This document shows positions 47,124 through 56,851 of a stretch of 64,000 bases of DNA, piece by piece; within the stretch, counting starts at the first letter, position 1; each line of letters starts with the position of its first letter. Under the pieces are notes generated by a model, which was not told the DNA's origin, ran no database searches, and saw only the letters and a list, made by a program, of their open reading frames with translations. This stretch comes from Zobellia roscoffensis (GTDB lineage: Bacteria; Bacteroidota; Bacteroidia; Flavobacteriales; Flavobacteriaceae), in contig NZ_JADDXT010000002.1 in assembly GCF_015330165.1 (NCBI RefSeq), forward strand, positions 2,168,504 through 2,232,503, written 5' to 3'. A program made the position numbers and the translations under genes.

Positions 47124-48146
47124 CTATATAGAATGACTACTTTCTTTACCATATTCGTCTTTATAAATCTGAACGATTATCAGAAATAAGCTCACGAACA
47201 ATGGGCCGAAAATAAGACCTATAAAGCCGAAAAGGGGAATTCCTATAAGAACACCGATCATTGTAATTAATGGGTGTACATCATCTAATTTTTTAAGTAT
47301 ATAAAGGCGAATAATATTATCTGTGGAACCTACCACAACAATACCATAAAGTAGTATACCCCATGCTTGAAAAGTGTCTCCTGCAGATAGCGTTAGAACG
47401 AATACGGGCAGCGTACCCAACATATTGCCCACAAACGGAATCATGGAGCCAATAGCAACGATAACCGACCAAAAAAATGGATTTTCAATTCCGAAAATTA
47501 GGAAGCCTATTAATGCCACAATACCTTGGGCTATGGCAACCAAAGGAATACCAAGAGCATTAGCACGCACCATTCTTCTAATTTTACTACCTATAGTTTT
47601 AAGGTTGTCTGTGCTAATAGGAATATATTCAAAAAGGGACTCGCGCATTTCCTTGCGGTTCGTCAACATAAAATAAAGAAAGAAATACATGATACCTATG
47701 GCGATGACCGAAGTGAAAGTACTTCCCGCAAACCCTTGAAGGTTTTTAGAAAACCAACCAGAAACTGCGGATACATCTATGGAGGAAGACAAGTCGTACC
47801 CAACATAGCTTTCTACACTCTCTAGTTGTGATTTTACGGCTTTTGTAACTTTCTCAGAGTTATTTACCGCTTGACTCACTTTGTTCCCCAACATCAACAC
47901 TGCTCCCGAAACCGGTATTAGAATAATTATGACCGAAGCAAACATCAATAGAGCTGCTGCAAGGTCTGGTTTCCATCCTCTATTAACCAATTTAGCCATT
48001 GGTTTTTTTAGTAATACGTACAAAGTAATGGCTCCTAAAACACCTGAAAAGTAAGGAGCCATTTCTTTAAATATAAGTCCGCCTATACAGACAATCAGCA
48101 ATAAAACAAAAAGTTGACGAATAACTTTGGGATGGATGGTTTTCAT
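47124..48146 (-). CDS. AI-2E family permease (second copy)
   Basis: A 340-aa member of the AI-2E transporter family with about eight helices and the C-terminal LIGIPLFGFIGLIFGPLFVSL block. It is distinct in sequence from the copy at 41.6 kb. It is preceded by the 79-aa Rho-N-like gene (39 bp) and the SDR gene, so it is probably the last gene of that transcript. The transported compound is unknown. Confidence 0.87.
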   Translation of the reverse strand: MKTIHPKVIRQLFVLLLIVCIGGLIFKEMAPYFSGVLGAITLYVLLKKPMAKLVNRGWKPDLAAALLMFASVIIILIPVSGAVLMLGNKVSQAVNNSEKVTKAVKSQLESVESYVGYDLSSSIDVSAVSGWFSKNLQGFAGSTFTSVIAIGIMYFFLYFMLTNRKEMRESLFEYIPISTDNLKTIGSKIRRMVRANALGIPLVAIAQGIVALIGFLIFGIENPFFWSVIVAIGSMIPFVGNMLGTLPVFVLTLSAGDTFQAWGILLYGIVVVGSTDNIIRLYILKKLDDVHPLITMIGVLIGIPLFGFIGLIFGPLFVSLFLIIVQIYKDEYGKESSHSI

Positions 48147-48185
48147 GTGTCTTATTACTTTTTAATTATGAAGAAAAGGGTGAGC

Positions 48186-48425
48186 TTAATTATTCCGTAA
48201 GGCATGAATCAGTTCGGCCTTATCCATCGTTGAGCGACCATCAATACCAACGCTTTTAGCTTGCTCGTAAAGTTGTTCTTTCGTCCACTCTTCATACGGC
48301 TTTGATTTTCCGCCCTTTTTACCACTATTTGGCGTGTTGGCAATCCGGGCCGATTTTTCCTTGCTGTAACCTTTATCTCTCAGGGCTTCATACTGATTCT
48401 CATTTTTTACGCTGGGAATATCCAT
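48186..48425 (-). CDS. Rho-N/SAP-like small protein (DUF7218 type)
   Basis: A 79-aa basic protein. The first half (YEALRDKGYSKEKSARIAN) is the ChaB/DUF7218-like part; the second half (WTKEQLYEQAKSVGIDGRSTM) resembles the Rho termination factor N-terminal helix-extended-loop-helix fold, which binds nucleic acid. It is often found with stress genes in Bacteroidota and actinobacteria. It lies between an SDR gene and a permease gene on one transcript. Confidence 0.8.
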   Translation of the reverse strand: MDIPSVKNENQYEALRDKGYSKEKSARIANTPNSGKKGGKSKPYEEWTKEQLYEQAKSVGIDGRSTMDKAELIHALRNN

Positions 48426-48448
48426 AGTCTTATGGTTTTAGATTCAAC

Positions 48449-49192
48449 TTATTTCTGTTGGTCGGTGGGCATGATGTAAACATCATTAATGTTTGCTCTA
48501 GCTGGCTGAACCAAGGTGTAATAAATAGCCTCGGCAATATCTTCAGCTTCTAGAAACGTCATTTTTTGCATTTCTTTGAACATTTCTTTTATATCCTCGT
48601 CGGTTATCGTGTCCGTGAGTTCGGTAGAAACGGCTCCCGGTTCAATTGAAGTAACGTTGATACCGTATTTTGGAGCAAGTTCTTGGCGTAAACCTTCAGA
48701 AAACATCTTTACAGCAGATTTGGTTGCACAGTATACCGCACCTCCGGGGAAATAATTACGTGCCGCACTTGAAGATATGTTGATAATATTACCACCCTTG
48801 TTTTCAATCATGGTAGGAAGTACTGCTGCTACTCCGTTCAAGACACCTTTAATATTTACATCAACCATCTTTTCCCACTCATCTGTCTTTAATTTTTCCA
48901 CGTAGGACAATGGCATTAGACCCGCATTATTGATAAGGGCATCTATAGTTTTATATTCGGAAAGTGTTTTTTTGACAAGATTTTCGTAATCGGATTTTTT
49001 AGTAACGTCACCAGTAACAATCATAGCTGTACCTCCGTTACTTTCAATTTTTTCCTTTAGCTCCTCTAGCCTTTCTTCTCTTCTGGCGGTTAGCACCACT
49101 TTGGCGCCTTCACTGGATAATTTTAAGGCCGTTGCTTCGCCTATTCCACTTGATGCTCCTGTTATTATAATTACTTTATCGGTTATATTCAT
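48449..49192 (-). CDS. short-chain dehydrogenase/reductase
   Basis: A 247-aa classical SDR: ITGASSGIGEATALKL for the cofactor, NNAGLMPLS, the Ser in INISSSAARNYFPGG and the Tyr-Lys pair in YCATKSAV. It fits the YdfG-like serine/3-hydroxy acid dehydrogenase group. A T6C tract (ATTTTTTC) lies upstream near 49265-49272 on the minus strand, similar to the box before the PA2169-like gene. It is probably the first gene of the three-gene transcript ending at 47124. Confidence 0.88.
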   Translation of the reverse strand: MNITDKVIIITGASSGIGEATALKLSSEGAKVVLTARREERLEELKEKIESNGGTAMIVTGDVTKKSDYENLVKKTLSEYKTIDALINNAGLMPLSYVEKLKTDEWEKMVDVNIKGVLNGVAAVLPTMIENKGGNIINISSSAARNYFPGGAVYCATKSAVKMFSEGLRQELAPKYGINVTSIEPGAVSTELTDTITDEDIKEMFKEMQKMTFLEAEDIAEAIYYTLVQPARANINDVYIMPTDQQK

Positions 49193-49333
49193 GTTTTATT
49201 TTTAAGATTTATTACTATTGATTGCAAAGTTTTAGAAAACCATTGCGATAGCTTAATCACATCAGAAAAAATATTGACTATAACCGTAGAAGAGTGTAAG
49301 TAGTGCTTCTAGTCATTAGGACTGCAAAAGAAC

Positions 49334-50239
49334 CTATTTACTAATTTTTTCAGTGGATTCAGTTGGCACTCCGTGACCGTACCTTTTAGCATAAACCCAT
49401 GTAAATTCGGCTCCAAAAAATAGAATTAAGCAAGAATAGGAAACCCACAAAAGGATTAAGACAATTGTGCCCGCTGCCCCATAAGTAGAACCAGGGTCTG
49501 CCTCACCAAAATAATAACCTAGTAACGATTTACCTAATACAAATAGGACCGCGGTTATAAGGGCGCCTATCCAAACGGTTTTCCATCGTATTTTGGCATC
49601 AGGAAGGTATCTAAAAATTAGGGCAAAGAGTACCGTTATTATTCCAACGGAGACCACAAAATCTAACAGGTAGGCAATGTATACTATAACCTCGGGCAGT
49701 ATACTTCGTATATAGGCGTTCAAGGCCGAAATAGCTGCCGTAACTAGAAAACTAACCAATAGTAAAAAACCTATGGCAACAATGAAAGCAAAGCTTCTAG
49801 CCCTGTCAACAAGCATTTTCATAAAATTTGAATCAGGATTTGGTTTCACTTTCCATATCTGATTTAAAGAAAGTTGTAAGTGATAAAATACTCCGGTAGC
49901 ACCAAAAATTAGGGTGCCTATTCCTAAAATACTGGCCATAGTACTCCGGTCTTCATTTTGGGTTTCAACCATCATAGATTGTATGGCTTCTGCGGCATCA
50001 CGACCCAATGCACTAGAAATTTCTTGGGTCAGTTCTCCTTGAACAATTTCCGTGCCCCATACCGAACCCACAAGGTTTATAATAATGACTAAAAGTCCGG
50101 GTAATGAAAGTACCGCGTAATAGGCTACAATTGCGCTTAGTCTAAAGGGGTCATCAGCATCCCAAGCTTTATAGGTGTCTACAATTAGCTTTGGCAGGTG
50201 TTTTAGTTTAAATTTTTTATCGGTCTTTGTAACTGTCAT
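49334..50239 (-). CDS. YihY/BrkB-family membrane protein
   Basis: A 301-aa protein with six membrane helices. Family blocks are DPFRLSAIVAYYAVLSLPGLLV at the start and GSTYGAAGTIVLILLWVSYSCLILFFGAEFTWVYA near the end. The old name ribonuclease BN is not supported for this family, and its role is unknown. It is a single-gene unit on the minus strand. Confidence 0.9.
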   Translation of the reverse strand: MTVTKTDKKFKLKHLPKLIVDTYKAWDADDPFRLSAIVAYYAVLSLPGLLVIIINLVGSVWGTEIVQGELTQEISSALGRDAAEAIQSMMVETQNEDRSTMASILGIGTLIFGATGVFYHLQLSLNQIWKVKPNPDSNFMKMLVDRARSFAFIVAIGFLLLVSFLVTAAISALNAYIRSILPEVIVYIAYLLDFVVSVGIITVLFALIFRYLPDAKIRWKTVWIGALITAVLFVLGKSLLGYYFGEADPGSTYGAAGTIVLILLWVSYSCLILFFGAEFTWVYAKRYGHGVPTESTEKISK

Positions 50240-50356
50240 AAGCTATGCTGTACGTGCTATTTGAACGTGTGATTTTTGAATAAAATTACTTAGACAGTTC
50301 ACAAAACATTAACCGATATGCTTAATGTTTTAATGGGATTGCATAATGCATAGAAA

Positions 50357-50393
50357 TAATACTAGCCTCACCGAAATTGTGAGGCTAGTATTG
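50357..50393 (-). terminator. terminator after the Calx-beta/TSP3 gene
   Basis: An 11-bp stem ACTAGCCTCAC / GTGAGGCTAGT with a 7-nt loop about 30 bp after the stop codon at 50425. The T-tail is imperfect (TATTATTT on the minus strand). Confidence 0.75.
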
Positions 50394-50424
50394 GTATGAG
50401 TACATGCAGTTGTTTGTATATCTC

Positions 50425-53400
50425 TTATTTATGGAAATATACTTTCTTACGAATTACCTCCTTACCGGTATCAATTACCATAATGTGAACCTTGGTGGCC
50501 AAATCATGAATTTCTATTTGGAGCAGATTATTTCCTGATGTTACGCTACCTGCGCTTTTCTTCATTACCAATTTACCTGATAAATCAAAAAACTGAACAT
50601 TTAAAGTAGCATCATAAGGTATATCAATGTCTAGCTTTATACTACCTTCGTATGACTTATGATACGTGCGTAATACGGTTTTGTTCGGAGTTTTATTCGT
50701 TGGGGTTTTGCAATTTAAGCCTTCATCGATTTCACCGTCGCCGTCGTTATCTAATCCGTCACATTCTTCGGTGTCATTGCAGTCTGGTATGCCATCTCCA
50801 TCAGTATCCGTAGTGTCATCGCAATCATCACAATGGTCTGGTTTGCCGTCCCCATCACTATCGGCACTATCATCCCCTCCGTCACAAACGTCGTAACAGT
50901 CAGCTACGCCATCACTGTCGGAATCAAACCCTTCATCGATTTCACCGTCGCCGTCGTTATCTAATCCGTCACATTCTTCGGTGTCATTGCAGTCTGGTTT
51001 ACCGTCCCCATCACTATCGGCACTATCATCCCCTCCGTCACAAACGTCGTAACAGTCAGCTACGCCATCACTGTCGGAATCAAACCCTTCATCGATTTCA
51101 CCGTCACCGTCGTTATCTAATCCGTCACATTCTTCGGTGTCATTGCAGTCTGGTATGCCATCTCCATCAGTATCCATAGTGTCATCGCAATCATCACAAT
51201 GGTCTGGTTTGCCGTCCCCATCACTATCGGCACTATCATCCCCTCCGTCACAAACGTCGTAACAGTCAGCTACGCCATCACTGTCGGAATCAAACCCTTC
51301 ATCGATTTCACCGTCACCGTCGTTATCTAATCCGTCACATTCTTCGGTGTCATTGCAGTCTGGTATGCCATCTCCATCAGTATCCATAGTGTCATCGCAA
51401 TCGTCACAATGGTCTGGTTTGCCGTCCCCATCACTATCGGCACTATCATCCCCTCCGTCACAAACGTCGTAACAGTCAGCTACGCCATCACTGTCGGAAT
51501 CAAACCCTTCATCGATTTCACCGTCACCGTCGTTATCTAATCCGTCACATTCTTCGGTGTCATTGCAGTCTGGTATGCCATCTCCATCAGTATCCATAGT
51601 GTCATCGCAATCATCACAATGGTCCGGAGTACCGTCACCATCACTGTCGGCAGTATCATCTCCACCATCACAGGTGTCGTAACAGTCAGCTACGCCATCA
51701 CTGTCGGAATCAAAACCTTCATCAATGTGACCATCAAGGTCGTTATCTATACCGTCACATACTTCTTCGCTGCCATCTACAGGGTCTTCATTACATTTTA
51801 TGTGGAAATTAAAATCAATTTTCCACCTGTATTTGTCGCTTAGTGGTCCCATCCAGGCCCATCCTGCTATACCTTCAGCGGCTGTATCCGTATCATATAG
51901 TGCGCCTCCAGGGCCTACGTGAACTCCAAGGTTAGGTGTACTTGCATCATTAGGGTCTGGTCTTTGGTGTACTTTGTACGTGCCCTCTTCAAGACAATTA
52001 CCTCCTGTTGTAGTAATACTACTTTTTGTAGCATCTATAACATAATAGCGAAGATTCTCTTTTACCAATGCTCCCGGGTTACAACCTTGGGGTTTGAAAT
52101 TTCCGCCATTGTTACTCCAATTGGTCCAGTCCTTCACGTCTTTTAAGACAATATGTAGGTTGGCAGAACAATTACCAGATTGGGTAGAACCTTGTATTAA
52201 TGCCGTTCCATCATCAAATTCTGTAAAGCTCAGGCTGTGGGTAGCGTTCTGAGAAAAGAATTCTGAACCAGGAACCGCTAACCGCATTTCGTCCCAATAG
52301 AAATTATAGAAAGGAGCATCGCCCGGAGTGCAATAATCAATATCCAGTACTTCACAACTTTCTGATACAGAATCACCTGAAACTTTAATAGTGATAATAA
52401 CAGTATCATCAGGGCAACTATTGCCACTATTTACGGTATAGGTAATAGGGTAATTGCCATTAGCTAATCCTGTAGTATCAAACGTGTTTCCACTAACTCC
52501 TGGGCCGCTAAAAGTGCCTCCGGGTTGGCTTACTAAGCTTAAAAGGTGAACAATGGTACCCTCAAAAACAGAGGTGTCATTATCTATACCTGCGTTTGGT
52601 TCTTCATCAATAGTTATATCTACCATATCAACAAGTGCCTCGCAAGGACCGTCTCCGTCTGGATCATCTGTAGTCCAGGTTAAAGTGATTGTAGTGCCTG
52701 CTTCTGTAGCATCTGGGGTATACGTACTATTTTGTGCCGTGGCATCAGAGAATGTTCCTAATCCTCCACTCCATATTCCAGAACCGCTGGCTGTAGCCGT
52801 TAATGTTATGGCCTTGTTTCCGCATACAATTTGGTCGGCTCCTGCATTGGCCGTAACACTAGTTTCACAACTGTTACTACCTCCATCGTTTGCGGTTATG
52901 GTTACCGTTGCGGTAGAGGGTATCCCTATCCAATCAGGGTTGTCACTAGTAAGGGTTTGTGTAAATGTTTCATCTCCCTCTGGAAGGTCATCCTCAAGAA
53001 TGAGTACAGTAATATGCTTGGGAGTAATGTTGCCGTCAGGCCAGTGAAGAGGAACTAGTCCGGCTGTAGAAGTATAGTCTACTGCAGCGGTTGCCGTTCC
53101 TTCAAACATTTGAAAATCCACATCAATAGCACCTTTGCTACCACCGACCCTTTGGATGATAAGGGTAATTGACCCAGCGTCTTCTGTAACCGTATATGCT
53201 GCTTGGGCATATTGTATTTTTCCTGGGGAGTCGCTATCTATTATGGTCACCGTTGCTGTTGAATTTATTCCGACCCAAGCCGGGTTGGTGCTGGCGATTG
53301 TCATGGTGAACGTTTCGTCTCCCTCAATAAAATCGTCCATGGAAATGGGCAGGGTCACCGTTTTAGGATTTGTATTCCCATCTGCCCATGTAATAGTGAG

Positions 53401-54390
53401 CGGCGATGGTATTCCTGAGTAGTCGTCCCCTAGCGTGGCCGTTCCGTCAAAAGTCTGTATGTCAACAGCGATTTCGCCGTTGCTACTCCCGACTCTTTCG
53501 ATGGTCAATGTAATAGTCCCTGCATCCTCATCCACTAGATAATCGGCTTGCTCGAACTGGATGTTTCCCGGTGGCACGTCGGTTATGGTCACCGTTGCTG
53601 TTGAATTTGTTCCGACCCAAGCCGGGTTGGTGCTGGCGATTGTCATGGTGAACGTTTCGTCTCCCTCAATAAAATCGTCCATGGAAATGGGCAGGGTCAC
53701 CGTTTTAGGATTTGTATTCCCATCTGCCCATGTAATAGTGAGCGGCGATGGTATTCCTGAGTAGTCGTCCCCTAGCGTGGCCGTTCCGTCAAAGGTCTGT
53801 ATGTCAACAGCGATTTCGCCATTGCTACTCCCGACCCTTTCGATGGTCAATGTAATAGTCCCTGCATCCTCATCCACTAGATAATCGGCTTGCTCGAACT
53901 GGATGTTTCCCGGTGGCACGTCGGTTATGGTCACCGTTGCTATTGAATTTGTTCCGACCCAAGCCGGGTTGGTGCTGGCGATTGTCATGGTGAACGTTTC
54001 GTCTCCCTCAATAAAATCGTCCATGGAAATGGGCAGGGTCACCGTTTTAGGATTTGTATTCCCATCTGCCCATGTAATAGTGAGCGGCGATGGTATTCCT
54101 GAGTAGTCGTCCCCTAGCGTGGCCGTTCCGTCAAAAGTCTGTATGTCAACAGCGATTTCGCCGTTGCTACCTCCGACCCGCTCTAACGAAAGGGTGACAT
54201 TGTTACCCTCTGTACCAGAATAAGTGACCTCGGAAAATTTTACTTGGCCATCTTGAGCGAAACCTGAAGTTATCATAAGAACCCCACCAAAAAACAATAA
54301 AAACCTTTTAAAAGTCGAGTTTTGATGTGCTCGTTTATATAGTTGTGCTAGAATGGGCTTACGAAAGAGTAGAAGAGTAGAGTTCACCAT
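50425..54390 (-). CDS. large secreted Calx-beta / thrombospondin-3 repeat protein with a sorting tail
   Basis: A 1321-aa secreted protein. A signal peptide ends near residue 46 (ITSGFAQ). Four Calx-beta domains span about 47-500, three of them nearly identical. A PKD-like/adhesin part (about 505-690) follows, then an unrecognised cysteine-containing domain (about 690-890; DAPFYNFYWDEMRLAVPG). Next come calcium-binding TSP3 repeats (about 895-1240; DSDGVADCYDVCDGGDDS and similar). The last 75 residues (LNVQFFDLSGKLVMKK...KKVYFHK) resemble a type IX secretion sorting domain. It is probably surface-attached or released, and may act in adhesion or gliding. Divergent from two AraC-TPR regulators. 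Confidence 0.85.
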   Translation of the reverse strand: MVNSTLLLFRKPILAQLYKRAHQNSTFKRFLLFFGGVLMITSGFAQDGQVKFSEVTYSGTEGNNVTLSLERVGGSNGEIAVDIQTFDGTATLGDDYSGIPSPLTITWADGNTNPKTVTLPISMDDFIEGDETFTMTIASTNPAWVGTNSIATVTITDVPPGNIQFEQADYLVDEDAGTITLTIERVGSSNGEIAVDIQTFDGTATLGDDYSGIPSPLTITWADGNTNPKTVTLPISMDDFIEGDETFTMTIASTNPAWVGTNSTATVTITDVPPGNIQFEQADYLVDEDAGTITLTIERVGSSNGEIAVDIQTFDGTATLGDDYSGIPSPLTITWADGNTNPKTVTLPISMDDFIEGDETFTMTIASTNPAWVGINSTATVTIIDSDSPGKIQYAQAAYTVTEDAGSITLIIQRVGGSKGAIDVDFQMFEGTATAAVDYTSTAGLVPLHWPDGNITPKHITVLILEDDLPEGDETFTQTLTSDNPDWIGIPSTATVTITANDGGSNSCETSVTANAGADQIVCGNKAITLTATASGSGIWSGGLGTFSDATAQNSTYTPDATEAGTTITLTWTTDDPDGDGPCEALVDMVDITIDEEPNAGIDNDTSVFEGTIVHLLSLVSQPGGTFSGPGVSGNTFDTTGLANGNYPITYTVNSGNSCPDDTVIITIKVSGDSVSESCEVLDIDYCTPGDAPFYNFYWDEMRLAVPGSEFFSQNATHSLSFTEFDDGTALIQGSTQSGNCSANLHIVLKDVKDWTNWSNNGGNFKPQGCNPGALVKENLRYYVIDATKSSITTTGGNCLEEGTYKVHQRPDPNDASTPNLGVHVGPGGALYDTDTAAEGIAGWAWMGPLSDKYRWKIDFNFHIKCNEDPVDGSEEVCDGIDNDLDGHIDEGFDSDSDGVADCYDTCDGGDDTADSDGDGTPDHCDDCDDTMDTDGDGIPDCNDTEECDGLDNDGDGEIDEGFDSDSDGVADCYDVCDGGDDSADSDGDGKPDHCDDCDDTMDTDGDGIPDCNDTEECDGLDNDGDGEIDEGFDSDSDGVADCYDVCDGGDDSADSDGDGKPDHCDDCDDTMDTDGDGIPDCNDTEECDGLDNDGDGEIDEGFDSDSDGVADCYDVCDGGDDSADSDGDGKPDCNDTEECDGLDNDGDGEIDEGFDSDSDGVADCYDVCDGGDDSADSDGDGKPDHCDDCDDTTDTDGDGIPDCNDTEECDGLDNDGDGEIDEGLNCKTPTNKTPNKTVLRTYHKSYEGSIKLDIDIPYDATLNVQFFDLSGKLVMKKSAGSVTSGNNLLQIEIHDLATKVHIMVIDTGKEVIRKKVYFHK
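50721..51720. repeat. 210-bp near-identical repeats coding for TSP3 units
   Basis: The word CTTCATCGATTTCACCGTC recurs at 50721, 50931, 51087, 51297 and 51507, with a variant at 51717. Spacing is 210 bp (70 codons) except for one 156-bp unit that lacks 54 bp. The differences between units are few and scattered, which indicates recent duplication or gene conversion. All spacings are multiples of three. Confidence 0.9.
53219..54244. repeat. three 342-bp near-identical repeats coding for Calx-beta domains
   Basis: Units at about 53219-53560, 53561-53902 and 53903-54244 (114 codons each) differ by only a few bases, such as ATTGAATTT for GTTGAATTT. A fourth Calx-beta domain (52890-53218) is clearly diverged. 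In-frame tandem duplication is the simple explanation. Confidence 0.9.
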
Positions 54391-54726
54391 AAGTACAGTT
54401 TTTTGGTTTAATAAATTAATGACCTAAAATATTAAAGGTTAGCATTGTACAGGGGAAGTAAATGTGTTTGTTAACTACAGGGGAACAATTAAATGAGAGG
54501 GGAACATTTCAAAGTATGAAATCATTTCCGTAGAACTAGCTTAGTTGTATGGATTGCACCATATTTTGTATAATTAACACGGTAGCTTTTGTGAAGCGGG
54601 TAAATAAAGGCTTAGTTGCAGTCCTATAACTTAGGTGTGTACTGCTTTATGATCTCTCTTTGAATTGTTTAATCGTATTTTTCTTAACTTGTGCTTCCCT
54701 CGGATAATAATTTGATATTCAATTAA
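54391..54726. promoter_or_regulatory. divergent regulatory region with three AGGGGAA direct repeats
   Basis: AGGGGAA occurs at 54451, 54479 and 54498, all in the same orientation, in an otherwise AT-rich 336-bp gap. They lie 60-110 bp upstream of the surface protein gene on the minus strand and 220-270 bp upstream of the first AraC-TPR regulator. They may bind one of the two regulators (inference). Confidence 0.45.
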
Positions 54727-56706
54727 ATGGGTATGTCTAAAAATTTATCTAAAGGGAGTAAGGCAACACCATCGCAGGGTGGATTGATAGATAAACTCAG
54801 GAAAGAAATTGAGTTAAATCTAAATAACGACCAATTCGGGGTAGATAGTCTTGCGCAGGCCGTGGGCATGAGTAGATCTAGTCTACACCGAAAACTACAT
54901 AAGGTATTAGGTATTTCCACAAGTCAGTTTATAAGAGAGTATAGATTAAAACGAGCTCTAAAAATTCTTCAGGAAGAAGATATCACGGCTTCGGAAACGG
55001 CGTATAGAGTAGGATTTAGCAGTGCCACCTATTTTAATACTTGCTTTCATAAGTACCATGGGTATACGCCAGGTGAGGTGAAATCTAAAAGTACTGAGGA
55101 AATAGAAAAGGTTTTTGTTGAACAAAGTACTCCAATCGATAGAGATGGTTCTAAAAAAAGAATGCTGTGGGTAGCAATGTCCGTTATTGTTTTATGTGCA
55201 GTAGTTTTCTATTTCTATGATTCTGCTGCAAAGGAAAATAAGGATACAATTACTCTTAGGAAACCGGCCAATGAGAAATCAATCGTGGTACTTCCTTTTA
55301 AAAATTTGACGGGAGATACCGATTTAGAATATGTAAGCGATGGAATGACCGATGCCGTCATATCAGGACTTACCAAAATCACTAACATCGATAAGGTAAT
55401 CCCATTTTCATCGGTGTTAAACTATAAGGATACCAAAAAGACCCCAAACGAGATTGCATCCGAACTTGGGGTAGCAAGACTTTTGCAAGGCAATCTCCAA
55501 ATTTCGGGTAACCAGATTAAAATCAATCTACAATTGATCGATATGAATTCAAATGACCACCTATGGTCCGAAGAGTTTATGAAAGAATGGAAAAGCGACG
55601 AGATTTTTGAGCTACAGAACGAAGTGGTAGAAGACATCGCCAAGGTTATGAACGTGGGAATTGCCGATGATGAACTGGAAGCCCTCCAAAGGATACCTAC
55701 GGAAAACAAACAAGCCTATTCCTATTATCTTCAAGCGGAATTTCAACGTAACAAATTAACTGAGGCTACATTTAAACTTGCCATGCCTCTTTATGAAAGA
55801 GCCATTGCCCTAGATTCGAATTTTGTAGATGCATACAATGGTCTAGCCAGAATGTGGAATAGAGGAGGAATGGTCTGGGGTATTTATGACGAACAGCTGG
55901 CTTGGAAAAACGCCAAGTACCTTTTAGAAAAGGCCTTGGAAATCGACCCGTCTAACCAAGAGGTTGAAGTAGAATTGAACACTGGATATTTTTATTTTGA
56001 TTGGAATTTTGAACGGGTAGAAGAATTCTATCAAAAAAAATCTAAAGATTATCCGTACAGCCTCACGCCAATGATCAACACTGATTATGCCATAAAAACC
56101 GGAAAGTATATAGAAGTTATTGAAGGTGTCAACGAACACTTGTTACGCGACCCTTCTATAATAGGTTTTCTTTTCTGTTTTAAAACAGAGGCTTTAATGT
56201 TTTTAGGTAAAACGCGTGAAGCTATTGACTTATTAAATAGAATGAACGTAAGGCACAGTCATGATTGGTTCTATCTAAGGGAATCGGCAAAGCAATATTT
56301 CTATTTGGGTGAACATGAAAAATCAAAAACTCAGCTGAAAAAAATATTCAATCAATTTCCCGATTATCCTCCGCTTCTTATGTGGCTGAACGCGGTTTTT
56401 GCTCAAATAGATGGAAATACGGAAGCGACTAGCAAACATCTGGCTGAATTACATGCTAAATATGAGAATGGATCGTCCGGCAGCCCGGCTTGGTTTATAG
56501 CCCTTTATTATGCCCATACAAAAGATTATGAGAGCACTTTTGAGTGGCTTCAGAAATCGTATGATAGACATGAAGTAGAGATGACTTGGCTTCGTGAAGA
56601 ACCATTGTTGGCCCCTATTAGAAACGATTCCAGATATAAGGACCTCTACGAAAATGTGGGGTTTTCTAGTATTGGTTTGCCCATAAAATCTTCTTTAAAA
56701 AATTAG
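54727..56706 (+). CDS. membrane-bound AraC-type regulator with periplasmic TPR domain (copy 1)
   Basis: A 659-aa protein. An AraC helix-turn-helix domain lies at residues 15-120 (FGVDSLAQAVGMSRSSLHRKL; ASETAYRVGFSSATYFNTCFHKY). One membrane helix near 143-162 follows. Then a TolB/FlgO-like part (KSIVVLPFKNLTGDTDLEYVSDGMTDAVI, about 182-300) and TPR repeats reach the C-terminus. With the DNA-binding part at the cytoplasmic side, it looks like a one-component CadC-like signal transducer. A 662-aa paralogue follows 145 bp downstream. Confidence 0.88.
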   Translation: MGMSKNLSKGSKATPSQGGLIDKLRKEIELNLNNDQFGVDSLAQAVGMSRSSLHRKLHKVLGISTSQFIREYRLKRALKILQEEDITASETAYRVGFSSATYFNTCFHKYHGYTPGEVKSKSTEEIEKVFVEQSTPIDRDGSKKRMLWVAMSVIVLCAVVFYFYDSAAKENKDTITLRKPANEKSIVVLPFKNLTGDTDLEYVSDGMTDAVISGLTKITNIDKVIPFSSVLNYKDTKKTPNEIASELGVARLLQGNLQISGNQIKINLQLIDMNSNDHLWSEEFMKEWKSDEIFELQNEVVEDIAKVMNVGIADDELEALQRIPTENKQAYSYYLQAEFQRNKLTEATFKLAMPLYERAIALDSNFVDAYNGLARMWNRGGMVWGIYDEQLAWKNAKYLLEKALEIDPSNQEVEVELNTGYFYFDWNFERVEEFYQKKSKDYPYSLTPMINTDYAIKTGKYIEVIEGVNEHLLRDPSIIGFLFCFKTEALMFLGKTREAIDLLNRMNVRHSHDWFYLRESAKQYFYLGEHEKSKTQLKKIFNQFPDYPPLLMWLNAVFAQIDGNTEATSKHLAELHAKYENGSSGSPAWFIALYYAHTKDYESTFEWLQKSYDRHEVEMTWLREEPLLAPIRNDSRYKDLYENVGFSSIGLPIKSSLKN

Positions 56707-56851
56707 TATTGAGTAAATTTGGTTTACATTGACTTTTTTCGATAACATCATTGTATTCTTTCTATGAGGAAAACAAAAAGCCCCGTCTAGAACACTATAG
56801 ATCATACACTTCGTAATATTTTACCTAACTTATACCCCCTCGTGCAGATAC

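Noticed and set aside
50666..54106. Several 67- to 164-codon plus-strand frames opposite the surface protein gene
   Set aside because: They are antisense shadows of the Calx-beta and TSP3 repeats and repeat with the same 342-bp and 210-bp periods.
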